Shown here in pieces: positions 45,444-54,322 of a stretch of 64,000 bases of DNA. The stretch is from Rhodococcus triatomae BKS 15-14 (GTDB lineage Bacteria > Actinomycetota > Actinomycetes > Mycobacteriales > Mycobacteriaceae). The DNA lies in assembly GCA_000341795.1 (NCBI GenBank), contig AODO01000074.1, forward strand, positions 124,001 to 188,000, written 5' to 3'. The translations under genes and the position numbers were made by a program. Position 1 is the stretch's first letter. Each line of letters starts with the position of its first letter. Under the pieces are notes generated by a model that was given only the letters and a program-made list of their open reading frames with translations, was not told the origin of the DNA and made no database searches.

Positions 45444-45458
45444 GAGAACGTTATTCTC
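45444..45458. promoter_or_regulatory. Dyad 1 of the LLM/TauD divergent promoter
   Basis: GAGAA-CGTTA-TTCTC, perfect five-base arms. Its centre is about 22 bases from that of dyad 2, and both share AGAA...TTCT, as expected for two sites of one regulator. Confidence 0.5.
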
Positions 45459-45466
45459 CCAAAGCA

Positions 45467-45480
45467 AGAATATTGATTCT
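45467..45480. promoter_or_regulatory. Dyad 2 of the LLM/TauD divergent promoter
   Basis: AGAAT-ATTG-ATTCT, perfect five-base arms, 26 bases ahead of the TauD-like start. Confidence 0.5.
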
Positions 45481-45505
45481 GCTCCACTCGGGCAAGGAGT
45501 CCTTC

Positions 45506-46339
45506 GTGTTCCCCACTGCCACACCCATCGCCCGCTCGATCGGCGTCGAGATCAGCGGCGTGTCCGGCGGCGACCTCGCCGAACCAACCGCCGCCGGCGA
45601 GTGCCGCACCCTGCTGGACCGCCACGGTGTGGTGGTCTTCCGGGAGGCACACATCGACGACGACGACCTGGTGACGCTGAGCCGACTCCTCGGCGACGTC
45701 GTGGTGGCTCCCATGGGCGGGCAGGAGCGACACCCCGAGATCTCGGCGATCAGCCTCGATCCCGCGAAAACCGTTCTCGCGTCCTACAACACCGGCACGT
45801 TCCACTGGCACATAGACGGCGCGACCGACGAGATACCCCAGATGGGAACGCTCCTGACCGCGCTCGACGTGTCCGACGAAGGGGGTGACACCGAGTTCGC
45901 CAACACGTACGCCGCATACGACGCCCTGAGCGCCGACGAGAAGGCCGAACTCGAAGGCCTTCGCGTCGAGCACAGCTTCGCGACGGCCCAGCTACTGGCC
46001 AACCCCGAACCCACCGAAAGACAACGCGCGGCGTGGGATCGGGTGCCGACGCGCGAGCATCCGCTGGTGTGGACCAGGAGAAACGGTCGCAGGTCGCTCC
46101 TCCTCGGCGCGACGGCGGGACGAGTCGTCGGGTGGCCCGACGACGAGGGCAGGGCGCTGCTGGACCGACTGCTGGACTGGTCGACACAACCGCGATTCTC
46201 ACTACGCCATCACTGGCGACGCGGCGATCTCGTCCTCTGGGACAACACCGGGATGCTGCATCGCGCGGTTCCCTACGCGCCCACGTCGCCACGGCTCCTG
46301 CACCGGACCACGCTGGTCGGCGAGGAGGCGGTCGCGTGA
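45506..46339 (+). CDS. TauD-like Fe(II)/2-oxoglutarate dioxygenase
   Basis: 277 residues from the GTG at 45506, with AAGGAG eight bases ahead. The metal facial triad is visible: His102 and Asp104 in FHWHIDGATDE and a distal His in LWDNTGMLHRAVPY, followed by the 2-oxoglutarate-binding Arg in RLLHRTTLVG. TauD-type enzymes hydroxylate sulfonates, carboxylates or phenoxyacids and release CO2 and succinate. The stop overlaps the start of the NTF2-fold gene (GTGA). Confidence 0.87.
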   Translation: MFPTATPIARSIGVEISGVSGGDLAEPTAAGECRTLLDRHGVVVFREAHIDDDDLVTLSRLLGDVVVAPMGGQERHPEISAISLDPAKTVLASYNTGTFHWHIDGATDEIPQMGTLLTALDVSDEGGDTEFANTYAAYDALSADEKAELEGLRVEHSFATAQLLANPEPTERQRAAWDRVPTREHPLVWTRRNGRRSLLLGATAGRVVGWPDDEGRALLDRLLDWSTQPRFSLRHHWRRGDLVLWDNTGMLHRAVPYAPTSPRLLHRTTLVGEEAVA

Positions 46340-46899
46340 ACTCCTCCGACATCGACCGTCTCGGCGCGGACGTGCGCTACCTGCTCGACCGCAGCGAGAT
46401 CCTGGACTGCGTGTCGCGCCACGCTCGCGGTTGCGACCGTCACGACAGCGACCTGCTGGGTTCGTGCTACCACGACGACGGCGTGGACGAGCACGGCGTG
46501 GCCGTCAACTCCGGGCAGGACTACGCCCGTTGGGCGAACGAGGTCCACGCCGCGACGTCGCGGAACCACACCCACAACATCACCACGCACACCTGCGAGA
46601 TCGACGGTGACACAGCACATTGCGAGAGCTACGTTCTCGTCGGTCTGCTGCTCGCCGACGGCCGCGCCGTGCAGTTGATGAGTGGGCGCTACCTGGACCG
46701 GCTCGAACGCCGAGACGGCAGTTGGCGGATCTCGGTTCGTCGCTCCACCGTCGAATGGTCGGCGACCGCCGACGCCTCGCTACTCGGGTCGCCGTTCTTC
46801 ATCCAGCAGGGCTTCTCCCGCGGAACGCGTGACGACTCCGACCTGTCGTATCGGCGTCCGCTCCACATCGACACCCCCGCCCCGCAGCACTGGTCGTGA
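46336..46899 (+). CDS. SnoaL-like (NTF2-fold) protein coupled to the TauD-like gene
   Basis: 187 residues from a GTG overlapping the dioxygenase stop by four bases, behind GAGGAGG. NTF2-fold features: YLLDRSEILDCVSRHARGCD, a HDSDLLGSCYHDDGV turn, HNITTHTCEIDGDTAHCES, and RYLDRLERRDGSWRI. A 35-residue C-terminal extension is unusual. It probably processes the product of the dioxygenase (dehydration or isomerisation), which is inference. Confidence 0.77.
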   Translation: MNSSDIDRLGADVRYLLDRSEILDCVSRHARGCDRHDSDLLGSCYHDDGVDEHGVAVNSGQDYARWANEVHAATSRNHTHNITTHTCEIDGDTAHCESYVLVGLLLADGRAVQLMSGRYLDRLERRDGSWRISVRRSTVEWSATADASLLGSPFFIQQGFSRGTRDDSDLSYRRPLHIDTPAPQHWS

Positions 46900-46985
46900 G
46901 TTCTGCTTCCATTCGTGTGGGTGGGAGGCCCCTGGTCGGGTAGGTTTCGGCGGACCCGAACCGGACACACCTGGAAGCACGCGAC

Positions 46986-48107
46986 ATGACACGCACCACA
47001 GACCCGACCCGCGCGCGGCAGCGGCGAGCACTCCGCGCCGGGGTGATCGGGGTATCGATCCTGGTCACCGCGACCCTCGGCCCCACGGCAGGGGCCGGCA
47101 GCCTCGATACCGCGAGCGCCGTGGGCAGCTCCGACGGCGGCAGTGTGAGTGCCGGGTCGACGATTCCCAGTTCGTCGCAGGACGCGATTCCGCCACTGCC
47201 CGAACTGCGCGACGACATCACCACACCGGAGATCGTCGGCGTGACGCAGAAGTCACCGCAGTGGGTGCGGTTCACCGTCGCCTCCCCCGCGCTCCGCCGC
47301 ACGGTCGGCGTGGACGTGCTCCTCCCGAAGGACAACTCGGAGCCTCGGCCCTCGATCTACGCCCTCGAGGGTGTGGACGCCCCGGAGACGTCGAGCGAAT
47401 GGGCGCTGGGTGGCGGCGCGCGCGACTTCTTCGCGGACAAGAACGTCAACGTCGTCATGATCAACGGCGGCGTGTCCAGCGTGTACTCCGACTGGGACAA
47501 CATCGATCCCGGTGTCGGACTGCACAAATGGGAGACGTTCATCGTCGACGAACTGCCGCCGCTGCTCGACGCCCGACTGAGGACCAACGGCGCCAAGTCG
47601 CTGCTCGGCCTGTCGATGGGCGCGCAGGGCGCCATGATGCTCGCACACCGGCATCCCGGAATGTACGAGGGCATCGCCGCGATGAGCGGCTGCTACTCCA
47701 CCACCGACGACGTGGGACGGATGTGCGTCCAGCAGACCGTCTCGTCCCGCGGCGGCGACCCCGCGAACATCTGGGGCGAGATCGGCGGCCCGGGCTGGGT
47801 CGACCACGACACACTGCGGCACGCGGAAGGCCTGCGCGGCATGGACATCTACGTGTCGTCCATGACGGGCATCCCCGGCCGCTACGAAACCCCCGAGTCG
47901 GATCTCTTCAACCGGGTGGTCCTCGGCGGTCCCATCGAAGCCGTCTCCCGTCTCTCCACGCTCCGGTTGGAGTCCGAACTGAAGGCACTCGGCATCCCTG
48001 CGACGTTCAGGTACCACGCCACCGGCGTGCACGCCTGGAACTACTGGAAGGACGAACTTCCCGACACGTGGCCGACCCTGGCCCGTTCCCTCGATCTACC
48101 GGCCTGA
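46986..48107 (+). CDS. Secreted mycolyltransferase-like esterase
   Basis: 373 residues. N-terminal signal peptide (RRALRAGVIGVSILVTATLG, cleavage near residue 37), then a Ser/Gly linker and an alpha/beta hydrolase domain of the antigen-85/corynomycolyltransferase family: GLSMGAQGAMML nucleophile elbow near 207 and a C-terminal GVHAWNYWKDEL with the catalytic His. Such enzymes move mycolic acids onto trehalose or arabinogalactan in the cell envelope. This is good evidence that the host makes mycolic acids. Its 3' end overlaps the convergent VOC gene by 12 bases. Confidence 0.85.
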   Translation: MTRTTDPTRARQRRALRAGVIGVSILVTATLGPTAGAGSLDTASAVGSSDGGSVSAGSTIPSSSQDAIPPLPELRDDITTPEIVGVTQKSPQWVRFTVASPALRRTVGVDVLLPKDNSEPRPSIYALEGVDAPETSSEWALGGGARDFFADKNVNVVMINGGVSSVYSDWDNIDPGVGLHKWETFIVDELPPLLDARLRTNGAKSLLGLSMGAQGAMMLAHRHPGMYEGIAAMSGCYSTTDDVGRMCVQQTVSSRGGDPANIWGEIGGPGWVDHDTLRHAEGLRGMDIYVSSMTGIPGRYETPESDLFNRVVLGGPIEAVSRLSTLRLESELKALGIPATFRYHATGVHAWNYWKDELPDTWPTLARSLDLPA

Positions 48108-48482
48108 TCCGTAGGGCCGGGTGATGATCTCCAGGTAGTGGCCCGACGGGTCGAGGAAGTACGTTCCCCGGCCGCCGTCGTTGTGGTTGATCCCGTGCGC
48201 GGACTGTCGCGGGTCGGCCCAGTGCTCGATGCCGCGCTCCACGATCCGCCCGTGGATGGCGTCGAAATCGTCCTCCGACACCAGGAAGGCGTAGTGCTGG
48301 GGTGCGATCTCGGCACCCGGCGGCGGCTCCGCGAAGTCCAACGTCACCCCGTGTTCGAGTTGCACGGCGAGGAAATGTCCGGCCGGGACGGGGTCGGGAA
48401 GACCGAACAGCCAGGTGAGGAAGTATGCGGAATGCTGCTTGTCCTCGGCAGCGACGATCGTGTGATTGAACGAGATGGTCAC
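48096..48482 (-). CDS. VOC/glyoxalase-fold protein
   Basis: 128 residues from a GTG behind AAGGAA. A single vicinal-oxygen-chelate module: ISFNHTIVAAEDKQHSAYFL, HYAFLVSEDDFDAIHGRI, and GRGTYFLDPSGHYLEIITRPYG with His and Glu in metal-ligand positions. Likely a dimeric glyoxalase-like or resistance-type enzyme. Substrate unknown. Confidence 0.78.
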   Translation of the reverse strand: MTISFNHTIVAAEDKQHSAYFLTWLFGLPDPVPAGHFLAVQLEHGVTLDFAEPPPGAEIAPQHYAFLVSEDDFDAIHGRIVERGIEHWADPRQSAHGINHNDGGRGTYFLDPSGHYLEIITRPYGSGR

Positions 48483-48609
48483 GAAGGGTTCCTTCGAGTT
48501 CCGGCGCTCGCACTCGGCGAGCGCACCGCGCCTCCATGCCTGACGCGGTCCGCCACCGGCACGCGACGCTGGGAACAGCGTGCCGGAATCCCGGCGGGCG
48601 CGCAACGTC

Positions 48610-49341
48610 CTATCGGTAGTCCGGGTTCGGGTACCCAGGTGCACAGCCCGCATCCCACTGGGACCGCTGGTTCCCGTACGCGGGAATTCCCCCGGCGCCC
48701 TTGATCATCGCCGCCATGTGCATGAGGTTGTAGGTCATGAACGCGGTGTTGCGGTTCGTGAAGTCGTTCTCGGGTCCACCCGACCCCTCGTCGAGATACG
48801 ACGGGCCCGGACCCGCTTCCCCGATCCAGCCGGCATCGGCCTGCGGCGGAATCACGTACCCGAGATGCTGCAGGCTGTAGAGCACGTTCATCGCGCAGTG
48901 CTTCACGCCGTCCTCGTTGCCGGTGAACAACGCCCCGCCGACCCGGCCGTAGTACGCGTACTGCCCCTTGTCGTTCAGGATCGCGGAGCAGCCGTACAAC
49001 CGCTCGATCACCTTCTTCATCACAGAGCTGTTGTCACCCAACCAGATCGGTCCCGCGAGGACGAGGATGTCGGCGGCGAGGATGCGATCGAACAGGTGCG
49101 GCCACTCGTCCGTCGCCCACCCGTGCTCACGCATGTCCGGATACACGCCCGGCGCGATGTCGTGGTCGACGGCGCGGATCTGGTCGACCGCGACGCCCGC
49201 ATCGCGCATCAACTCGACACTGCGGTCGACGAGACCTTGCGTGTTGCTCCGCTCGGGTGAGCGTTTGAGCGTGCAGTTGACGTACACCGCGAGCAGGCCC
49301 GTGAAATCGGGCTTCGGCTCCGAGAGCGACGGACTGGACAT
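48610..49341 (-). CDS. NADPH-dependent FMN reductase / flavodoxin-like protein
   Basis: 243 residues from the ATG at 49341. Flavodoxin-fold markers: VNCTLKRSPERSNTQGLVD (FMN phosphate loop), AADILVLAGPIWLGDNSSVMKKVIER (first 20 residues are the conserved part), and YGRVGGALFTGNEDG. Proteins of this group are quinone or FMN reductases. It lies just downstream of the HsaC/HsaA-like genes on the same strand, beyond a terminator, and could supply reduced flavin to an HsaA-like enzyme in place of HsaB (speculative). Confidence 0.8.
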   Translation of the reverse strand: MSSPSLSEPKPDFTGLLAVYVNCTLKRSPERSNTQGLVDRSVELMRDAGVAVDQIRAVDHDIAPGVYPDMREHGWATDEWPHLFDRILAADILVLAGPIWLGDNSSVMKKVIERLYGCSAILNDKGQYAYYGRVGGALFTGNEDGVKHCAMNVLYSLQHLGYVIPPQADAGWIGEAGPGPSYLDEGSGGPENDFTNRNTAFMTYNLMHMAAMIKGAGGIPAYGNQRSQWDAGCAPGYPNPDYR

Positions 49342-49413
49342 CGGGCACCTCCGGGGATGGTGGGTCCGAGGAACAACGATAGGCCGCCTTCCGTCGTCAG
49401 GCACCCGGGAAAG

Positions 49414-49454
49414 CCGAATGCGGCGGTCACCTCGTCGGTGACCGCCGCATTCGG
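49414..49454. terminator. Terminator after the HsaC-like gene
   Basis: Perfect 18-base arms 49414-49431 and 49437-49454, loop TCGTC, 15 bases past the stop of the minus-strand HsaC-like gene. Confidence 0.9.
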
Positions 49455-49469
49455 ATTCGTTCGGGCTGC

Positions 49470-50390
49470 TCAGGCCTTGGGCGTGAAGGCCGCCAGCGGC
49501 TCGGATCCCGACCAGTCGTGACCCCAGTAGCTGTCCGCGGTGATCTCCTCCGCGGTGAAGTGACTCTCGTCCACCAGCATGCCCTCGGTGCCGAACTCGA
49601 GGTCCCAGCCGCCGGGTGCCCGGACGTAGAAGGACACCATCTTGTCGTTGGTGTGCCTGCCCAGGGTCGACGACAGCGAGAAGCCGAGCTTGTTGACCCG
49701 GTCCAGTGCCTGACCGACCGCGTCGAGGGTGTCGACCTCCATCATCAGGTGCACCATGCCGGGCGCCTCCGTCGGCGGCGCCGGGCAGATCGCCAGGCTG
49801 TGGTGCCGCTGGTTGACGCCGAGGAATCGCACCCGCCGAGCCGGGCCGGGTGCGCCGGGGCCGCCGAGCCGGATGGCCCCGCGAGGCAGGAAGCCGAGGA
49901 CCTCGGTGTAGAAGTCGTAGGTCTCCTGGAAGAACGGCGTGGGCAGCACGACGTGTCCGAAGCCCATCGCCCCGGTGACGAACCGGCCTCCGTGCGGAGT
50001 GACGATCGGGCTGTGGTCGAGCACCGGGCCGAAGAACACCTCGACCGCGGTGCCGGACGGGTCCGTGAACGTGACGGCCCGCTCGACGCGGCGGTGGTCC
50101 GCCTCGTCCTGCGTCATCTCACGGACCTCGACGCCCGCCTTCTCGACCTGCTCGCGCACCGCCTGCAGCGCGAACTGGTCCCGCACCTCCCAGCCGACGG
50201 CGAGCACCTTGTCGACGTCGCCCGGCAGCACCTGCAGCCGCGAGGTGCGCTCGTCGACGCGGAAGTACAGGCCGTCCTCCTCGGGGCCGGTACCGACGGC
50301 CATGCCGAGCCCGTCGACCGCCAGTTCCTTCCACCGCGGCAGGTCCTGGGACTGAACCCGCAGATATCCGAGCGATCGGATGTCGGTCAT
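49470..50390 (-). CDS. Extradiol dioxygenase, HsaC-like
   Basis: 306 residues from the ATG at 50390, the start seen in relatives; a GTG at 50402 has a better-spaced GAAAGAG. Two VOC modules; iron ligands His146 (FGHVVLP), His214 (MVHLMMEV) and Glu265 (DLEFGTEG), matching His145, His215 and Glu266 of HsaC. Second-shell HHSLA and GRHTNDKMVSFY are also kept. It cleaves a catecholic steroid (3,4-DHSA type) meta to the hydroxyls. Follows the HsaA-like gene by 25 bases in one operon. Confidence 0.9.
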   Translation of the reverse strand: MTDIRSLGYLRVQSQDLPRWKELAVDGLGMAVGTGPEEDGLYFRVDERTSRLQVLPGDVDKVLAVGWEVRDQFALQAVREQVEKAGVEVREMTQDEADHRRVERAVTFTDPSGTAVEVFFGPVLDHSPIVTPHGGRFVTGAMGFGHVVLPTPFFQETYDFYTEVLGFLPRGAIRLGGPGAPGPARRVRFLGVNQRHHSLAICPAPPTEAPGMVHLMMEVDTLDAVGQALDRVNKLGFSLSSTLGRHTNDKMVSFYVRAPGGWDLEFGTEGMLVDESHFTAEEITADSYWGHDWSGSEPLAAFTPKA

Positions 50391-50415
50391 GTTCTGCACC
50401 AATCTCTTTCGAATG

Positions 50416-51588
50416 TCAGATCATCGAGCGGTGGATGCCCTGCGGCTCACCGCCGAGCTGCGTCAGGGCCGACGCGTGGTTGATCGAACCGGGCGTGTGG
50501 ATCGCATGCGTCAGGCCGACGTGCGCGTCGCGCCAGAAGCGCTGCAGGGGCAGCTTCATCTTCATTCCACCGCCGCCCGCGCGGGCGAAGACCTCGTCGA
50601 GGGCGCTCACGGCACGCCACGCGGCGTTGGTCTGGGTGCGGCGGCCGATCGCACGCTCCTCGAAGGTGATCTCCTGGCCCTTCTCGGTCTTGTCCCAGAA
50701 GCGGTCGACGGTCTCGAGGATCGCCACCCGCGACGCGTTGATCTCGTCGGCGGCCTGGCCGATGGCGTACATGACGTACGGGTCGTCCTTGATCGGGACA
50801 CCCGTGACGGCGACACGCTCCTTCTGCATGGCGATGTACAGACCCAGACCGCCCTCGGCCATGCCGATCAGCGACGACGAGATGCCGAGCGGGAAGATGC
50901 ACGAGAACGGGAACTTGTACAGCGTCTCGTCGCGGCCGGCGTGCGCGGCGCCGTTGCCCTGCAGGACGATCTCGGAGTCGATCGTGCGGTACTCGGGGAG
51001 GAAGGCACCCTTGACGGTGAAGTCCTTCGAACCGGTGCCGCGCAGGCCCACGACGTCCCAGCTCTCGTGGTCGACGGTGTAGTCGGCCTTGGGGACCAGC
51101 ACGTGCAGCATCTTGCCGGTGCGGTTGCCGTCCTTGTCGCCGACCGCGGCGCCGATCATCACCCACTCGCAGTGGTCGTTGCCGGTCGAGAAGGACCAGC
51201 GGCCGTTGAGGATGTAGCCGCCGTCGACGGGAACCGCCATTCCCATGGGGGCGTAGGGCGAGGCGATCCAGGTGTCGACGTCGTCGCCCCACACCTCCTG
51301 CTGCGCCTTGGGATCGAAGAACGCCATCTCCCACGGGTGCACACCGACGATGCCGGAGACCCAGCCGGTGGAGCCGTCGATGGCACCGATGCCCATGGCG
51401 GTCTCGGCGAACTCACGCGGGTGCGCCTCGAGGCCGCCGAACTCCTTCGGCTGGAGCATGCGGATGACGCCCGCGTCGCGCAGCCGCTTGGCGTTGCCGT
51501 CGGACAGGCGCATGAGCTTCTCGCCCTCGATGCCACCTTCGCGGATCTCCTCCGCGAACTGCACGATCCGATCCAGGACCTCTCCCAT
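50416..51588 (-). CDS. HsaA-like flavin-dependent monooxygenase, divergent paralogue
   Basis: 390 residues from the ATG at 51588 (GAGGGA ahead; an ATG at 51600 is also open). Acyl-CoA-dehydrogenase fold of the HsaA/HpaH type: LRDAGVIRMLQPKEFGG, DGSTGWVSGIVGVHPWEMAF, SPYAPMGMAV, STGNDHCEW, VVGLRGTGSKDFTV, PLQRFWRDAHVGLTHA. It is less like M. tuberculosis HsaA than the paralogue at 37817, but it sits between HsaC-like and KstD genes. Needs reduced FMN from a partner. A different A-ring substituent or substrate is possible. Confidence 0.85.
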   Translation of the reverse strand: MGEVLDRIVQFAEEIREGGIEGEKLMRLSDGNAKRLRDAGVIRMLQPKEFGGLEAHPREFAETAMGIGAIDGSTGWVSGIVGVHPWEMAFFDPKAQQEVWGDDVDTWIASPYAPMGMAVPVDGGYILNGRWSFSTGNDHCEWVMIGAAVGDKDGNRTGKMLHVLVPKADYTVDHESWDVVGLRGTGSKDFTVKGAFLPEYRTIDSEIVLQGNGAAHAGRDETLYKFPFSCIFPLGISSSLIGMAEGGLGLYIAMQKERVAVTGVPIKDDPYVMYAIGQAADEINASRVAILETVDRFWDKTEKGQEITFEERAIGRRTQTNAAWRAVSALDEVFARAGGGGMKMKLPLQRFWRDAHVGLTHAIHTPGSINHASALTQLGGEPQGIHRSMI

Positions 51589-51654
51589 GACTTCCCTCAT
51601 CTCCTGCTGATGATCCGGCGGATGCCCGCCCGTTGGTTGTGAACGTCCCAGCCG

Positions 51655-53367
51655 TCAGGCCGGTGCGCTCTCCGTGCTCTCGCTCAGTGGGAGCGTATTC
51701 GCGGCGGCGTGCTGCGCGGCGAGATATCCGAAGACCATCGACGGACCGATCGTCGCTCCCGCACCCGCGTACTCGTTGCCCATCACCGACGCCGTGGTGT
51801 TGCCGGTCGCGTACAGGCCGGCGATCGCGCTGCCGTCCTCCCGCAGCACCCGGGCGTCCTCGTCGGTGACGAGACCGCCCTTGGTCCCCAGGTCTCCGGC
51901 CTCGCAGCGGATCGCGTAGAACGGTCCCTTCACGATCTCGTCGAGGTTGGGGTTCTTCATCGTCGGGTCGCCGTAGTAGCGGTCGTAGGCGCTGTCGCCG
52001 CGGCCGAAGTCCTCGTCCTTGCCGCTGCGGGCGAAACCGTTGAACCTCTCGATCGTGGCCGTCAGCTTGTCCGCGGGCACCCCGATCTTCTCCGCCAGCT
52101 CACGCAGCGTGTCCGCCTTGTGGATGACACCGGAGTCGTAGAAACCCTGCGGGAACGGCATGTTCGGCAGCACCTGCGCGAACGGGTAGCGGTTCTTGGC
52201 CTTGGTGTCCATCACGAACCAGGCCGGAACGTGCCCGCCCTCGAGCTGGTCGTGCACGAAGTTCACGTACGGCGACGACTCGTTGGTGAACCGCTCACCC
52301 TGGGCGTTCACGATCACCGACGGCGGAATGCACCGCTCCGACACCAGCGGGATCACCGCGCCCATCGGGTGCAGCACCGACGGCATCCACCACGCATCGT
52401 CCATCAGGTCGAGTGCCGCACCGAGCTCCTGCCCGACGCGGATGCCGTCGCCCTTGAGTTCGCGGGCGCCGGCGCTGATGTCCACGCGGCCGTGCTCGGG
52501 CAGGTACCGGTCGCGCATCTGCTGGTTGTGGTCGAAGCCGCCGGTCGCGAGCAACACGCCACGCCGCGCCCGGATCCGGACCGTCGTGCCCTCCCGCTCG
52601 GCGACCACGCCGATCACGGTGCCGCGCTCGTCGGTGACCAGTTCGGTCATCGACGTGCGAAGCCACAACGGCACGCCTGCGTCCTTGAGGACCATCCGCA
52701 GCCGGGCCGCCAACGCACGACCACCGGTCGCCATGTGCCTGCGGCGCACCATGTTCGACGCCACCCGCCACGCCGCGACCATCGACGCCCGACGTCCCGC
52801 CCAGGTCCGCTTGACCATCGCGAGGTCGTGGTAGTCCTTCGACGTCACCCACAGGCCCAGCGGGCCCTTCATGCTGTTCGGACGCTGGAACTGCTCGTCC
52901 TCCTTCAGCTTGCGGGTGTCGAACGGCAGGCACTCGATGGTGCGGCCGAGCGCGCTGCCGCCGTCCTCCTCCGGGTGGTAGTCGGAGTAGCCCTTCACCC
53001 AGTACAGCTTCATGTTCTTGTTGCGGTCGAGCAGCTGCATCAGCTTCGGACCGGCGTCGATGTAGGCGTCGATCCGGGCGTCCGAGACGGTGCCCGCCGT
53101 CAGCGTCTTGAGGTAGCGGCGGATCGCGGCGGGATCGTCGACCACGCCCTTGCGGGTGAGGGTCGGGGCGTTCGGAATCCAGATGCCGCCACCGGAGATG
53201 GCGGTCGAGCCACCGAACTTCTTGCCCTTCTCGATGATCAGGGTGTCGAGCCCGAGTTCGGCAGCGGTGGCACCGGCGGACATTCCGCCGCCACCGCTAC
53301 CGACGACGAGGAAATCGACTGTGGTGTCCCACTGCTGTGCAGTGGTGTCCCGGTTCTGGTCGGTCAT
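51655..53367 (-). CDS. kstD: 3-ketosteroid dehydrogenase (KstD2/KstD3 type)
   Basis: 570 residues, close to the 563 of M. tuberculosis KstD. FAD loop FLVVGSGGGGMSAGATAAEL at 19-38; ESSPYVNFVH in the substrate domain; C-terminal NEYAGAGATIGPSMVFGYL with the Tyr and Gly that hold the 3-keto group. Clearly a different subfamily from the gene at 11769. One base separates it from the HsaD-like gene upstream, and 66 from the HsaA-like gene downstream, so it is part of one ring-degradation operon. Confidence 0.92.
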   Translation of the reverse strand: MTDQNRDTTAQQWDTTVDFLVVGSGGGGMSAGATAAELGLDTLIIEKGKKFGGSTAISGGGIWIPNAPTLTRKGVVDDPAAIRRYLKTLTAGTVSDARIDAYIDAGPKLMQLLDRNKNMKLYWVKGYSDYHPEEDGGSALGRTIECLPFDTRKLKEDEQFQRPNSMKGPLGLWVTSKDYHDLAMVKRTWAGRRASMVAAWRVASNMVRRRHMATGGRALAARLRMVLKDAGVPLWLRTSMTELVTDERGTVIGVVAEREGTTVRIRARRGVLLATGGFDHNQQMRDRYLPEHGRVDISAGARELKGDGIRVGQELGAALDLMDDAWWMPSVLHPMGAVIPLVSERCIPPSVIVNAQGERFTNESSPYVNFVHDQLEGGHVPAWFVMDTKAKNRYPFAQVLPNMPFPQGFYDSGVIHKADTLRELAEKIGVPADKLTATIERFNGFARSGKDEDFGRGDSAYDRYYGDPTMKNPNLDEIVKGPFYAIRCEAGDLGTKGGLVTDEDARVLREDGSAIAGLYATGNTTASVMGNEYAGAGATIGPSMVFGYLAAQHAAANTLPLSESTESAPA

Positions 53368-53368
53368 C

Positions 53369-54232
53369 TCAGTCCTTGCGGGTCAGGAAGGCGAGCACGG
53401 CGGACGTCCAGGCTTCCTTGGCCTCGATCATCGTCCAGTGTCCGCAGTTGGGGAAGACGTGCAGTTCGGCGTTCGGGATGTCGCGCATCGGCAGCATCGC
53501 CATGTCGACCGGGCTGACCCGGTCGTCGCGCCCCCACGTGAGCATCGTCGGGGCCTGCACCTTGTGCAGCTGCGCCCAGTACGGGGTGGCGCCGGACGCC
53601 TTGGCCGCGGCGGTGTTGGCGGCGAACGCCTTGCTGCTGTACATGCGGGCGGCGATCTCCAGCGTCAGCGGCTCGGTCGCGAGCGCCCAGCGCTCCTCGA
53701 TCAGCTGCTCGGTGACGACGGCGGGGTCGTACACCATCGAGTGCAGCCACCGGATCAGTCCCTCACGGGTCGGGTTGTCGGTGAACTCCATCAGCAGCTT
53801 GATGCCCTCACCCGGTCCGGGCGCGAAGACGTTCCGGCCGATGCCGCCGATGGTGACCAGCTTGTTCACCCGTTCCGGGGCGTTGATCGCGACGTTGGTC
53901 GCGACGATCCCGCCCATCGAGTTGCCGATCATGTGCACGGGCTCGGAGATGCCGACCGCGTCGAGGAACTTCCCCACGGAGGCCCCTGCCATCACCATCG
54001 GGTGTCCGTCGCCCGGGTCGCTGACGCCGAAGCCGGGGAACTCGAGCACGAGGCACCGGAAGTGCTCGGCGAAGTCGCCGAGCACGCCGCGGTAGTTGCG
54101 CCAGCCGGTGACTCCGGGACCGGAGCCGTGCAACAGCAGCAGGGGCGGGCCGTCGCCGGCCTCGTGGTACCGGAGCACGCCGATGTCGGTGGCGACCTCC
54201 CGCTTCGTGGACTCGTAGCTCAGTTCGCTCAT
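53369..54232 (-). CDS. Meta-cleavage product hydrolase, HsaD-like
   Basis: 287 residues. Alpha/beta hydrolase with HGSGPG (oxyanion region), nucleophile Ser105 in IGNSMGGIV, Asp236 in WGRDDRVS and His265 in NCGHWTMIE. These are the hallmarks of the BphD/HsaD carbon-carbon hydrolases that split the ring-opened product of HsaC. First structural gene after the IclR regulator (90-base gap), followed by kstD after one base. Confidence 0.9.
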   Translation of the reverse strand: MSELSYESTKREVATDIGVLRYHEAGDGPPLLLLHGSGPGVTGWRNYRGVLGDFAEHFRCLVLEFPGFGVSDPGDGHPMVMAGASVGKFLDAVGISEPVHMIGNSMGGIVATNVAINAPERVNKLVTIGGIGRNVFAPGPGEGIKLLMEFTDNPTREGLIRWLHSMVYDPAVVTEQLIEERWALATEPLTLEIAARMYSSKAFAANTAAAKASGATPYWAQLHKVQAPTMLTWGRDDRVSPVDMAMLPMRDIPNAELHVFPNCGHWTMIEAKEAWTSAVLAFLTRKD

Positions 54233-54322
54233 GACGTCGACGCTTTCAGTTCGAGGCGCGCTGATGGAGGAGAGTTCCCGATCAGCGAGAATGTTTTCCG
54301 TCCGGCGCGGTCCGGCGACCGG

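Noticed and set aside
46033-46335. An in-frame N-terminal extension of the NTF2-fold gene at 46336
   Set aside because: It would overlap the TauD-like gene in another frame by 300 bases. The GTG at 46336 has a GAGGAGG site and a standard coupling overlap.
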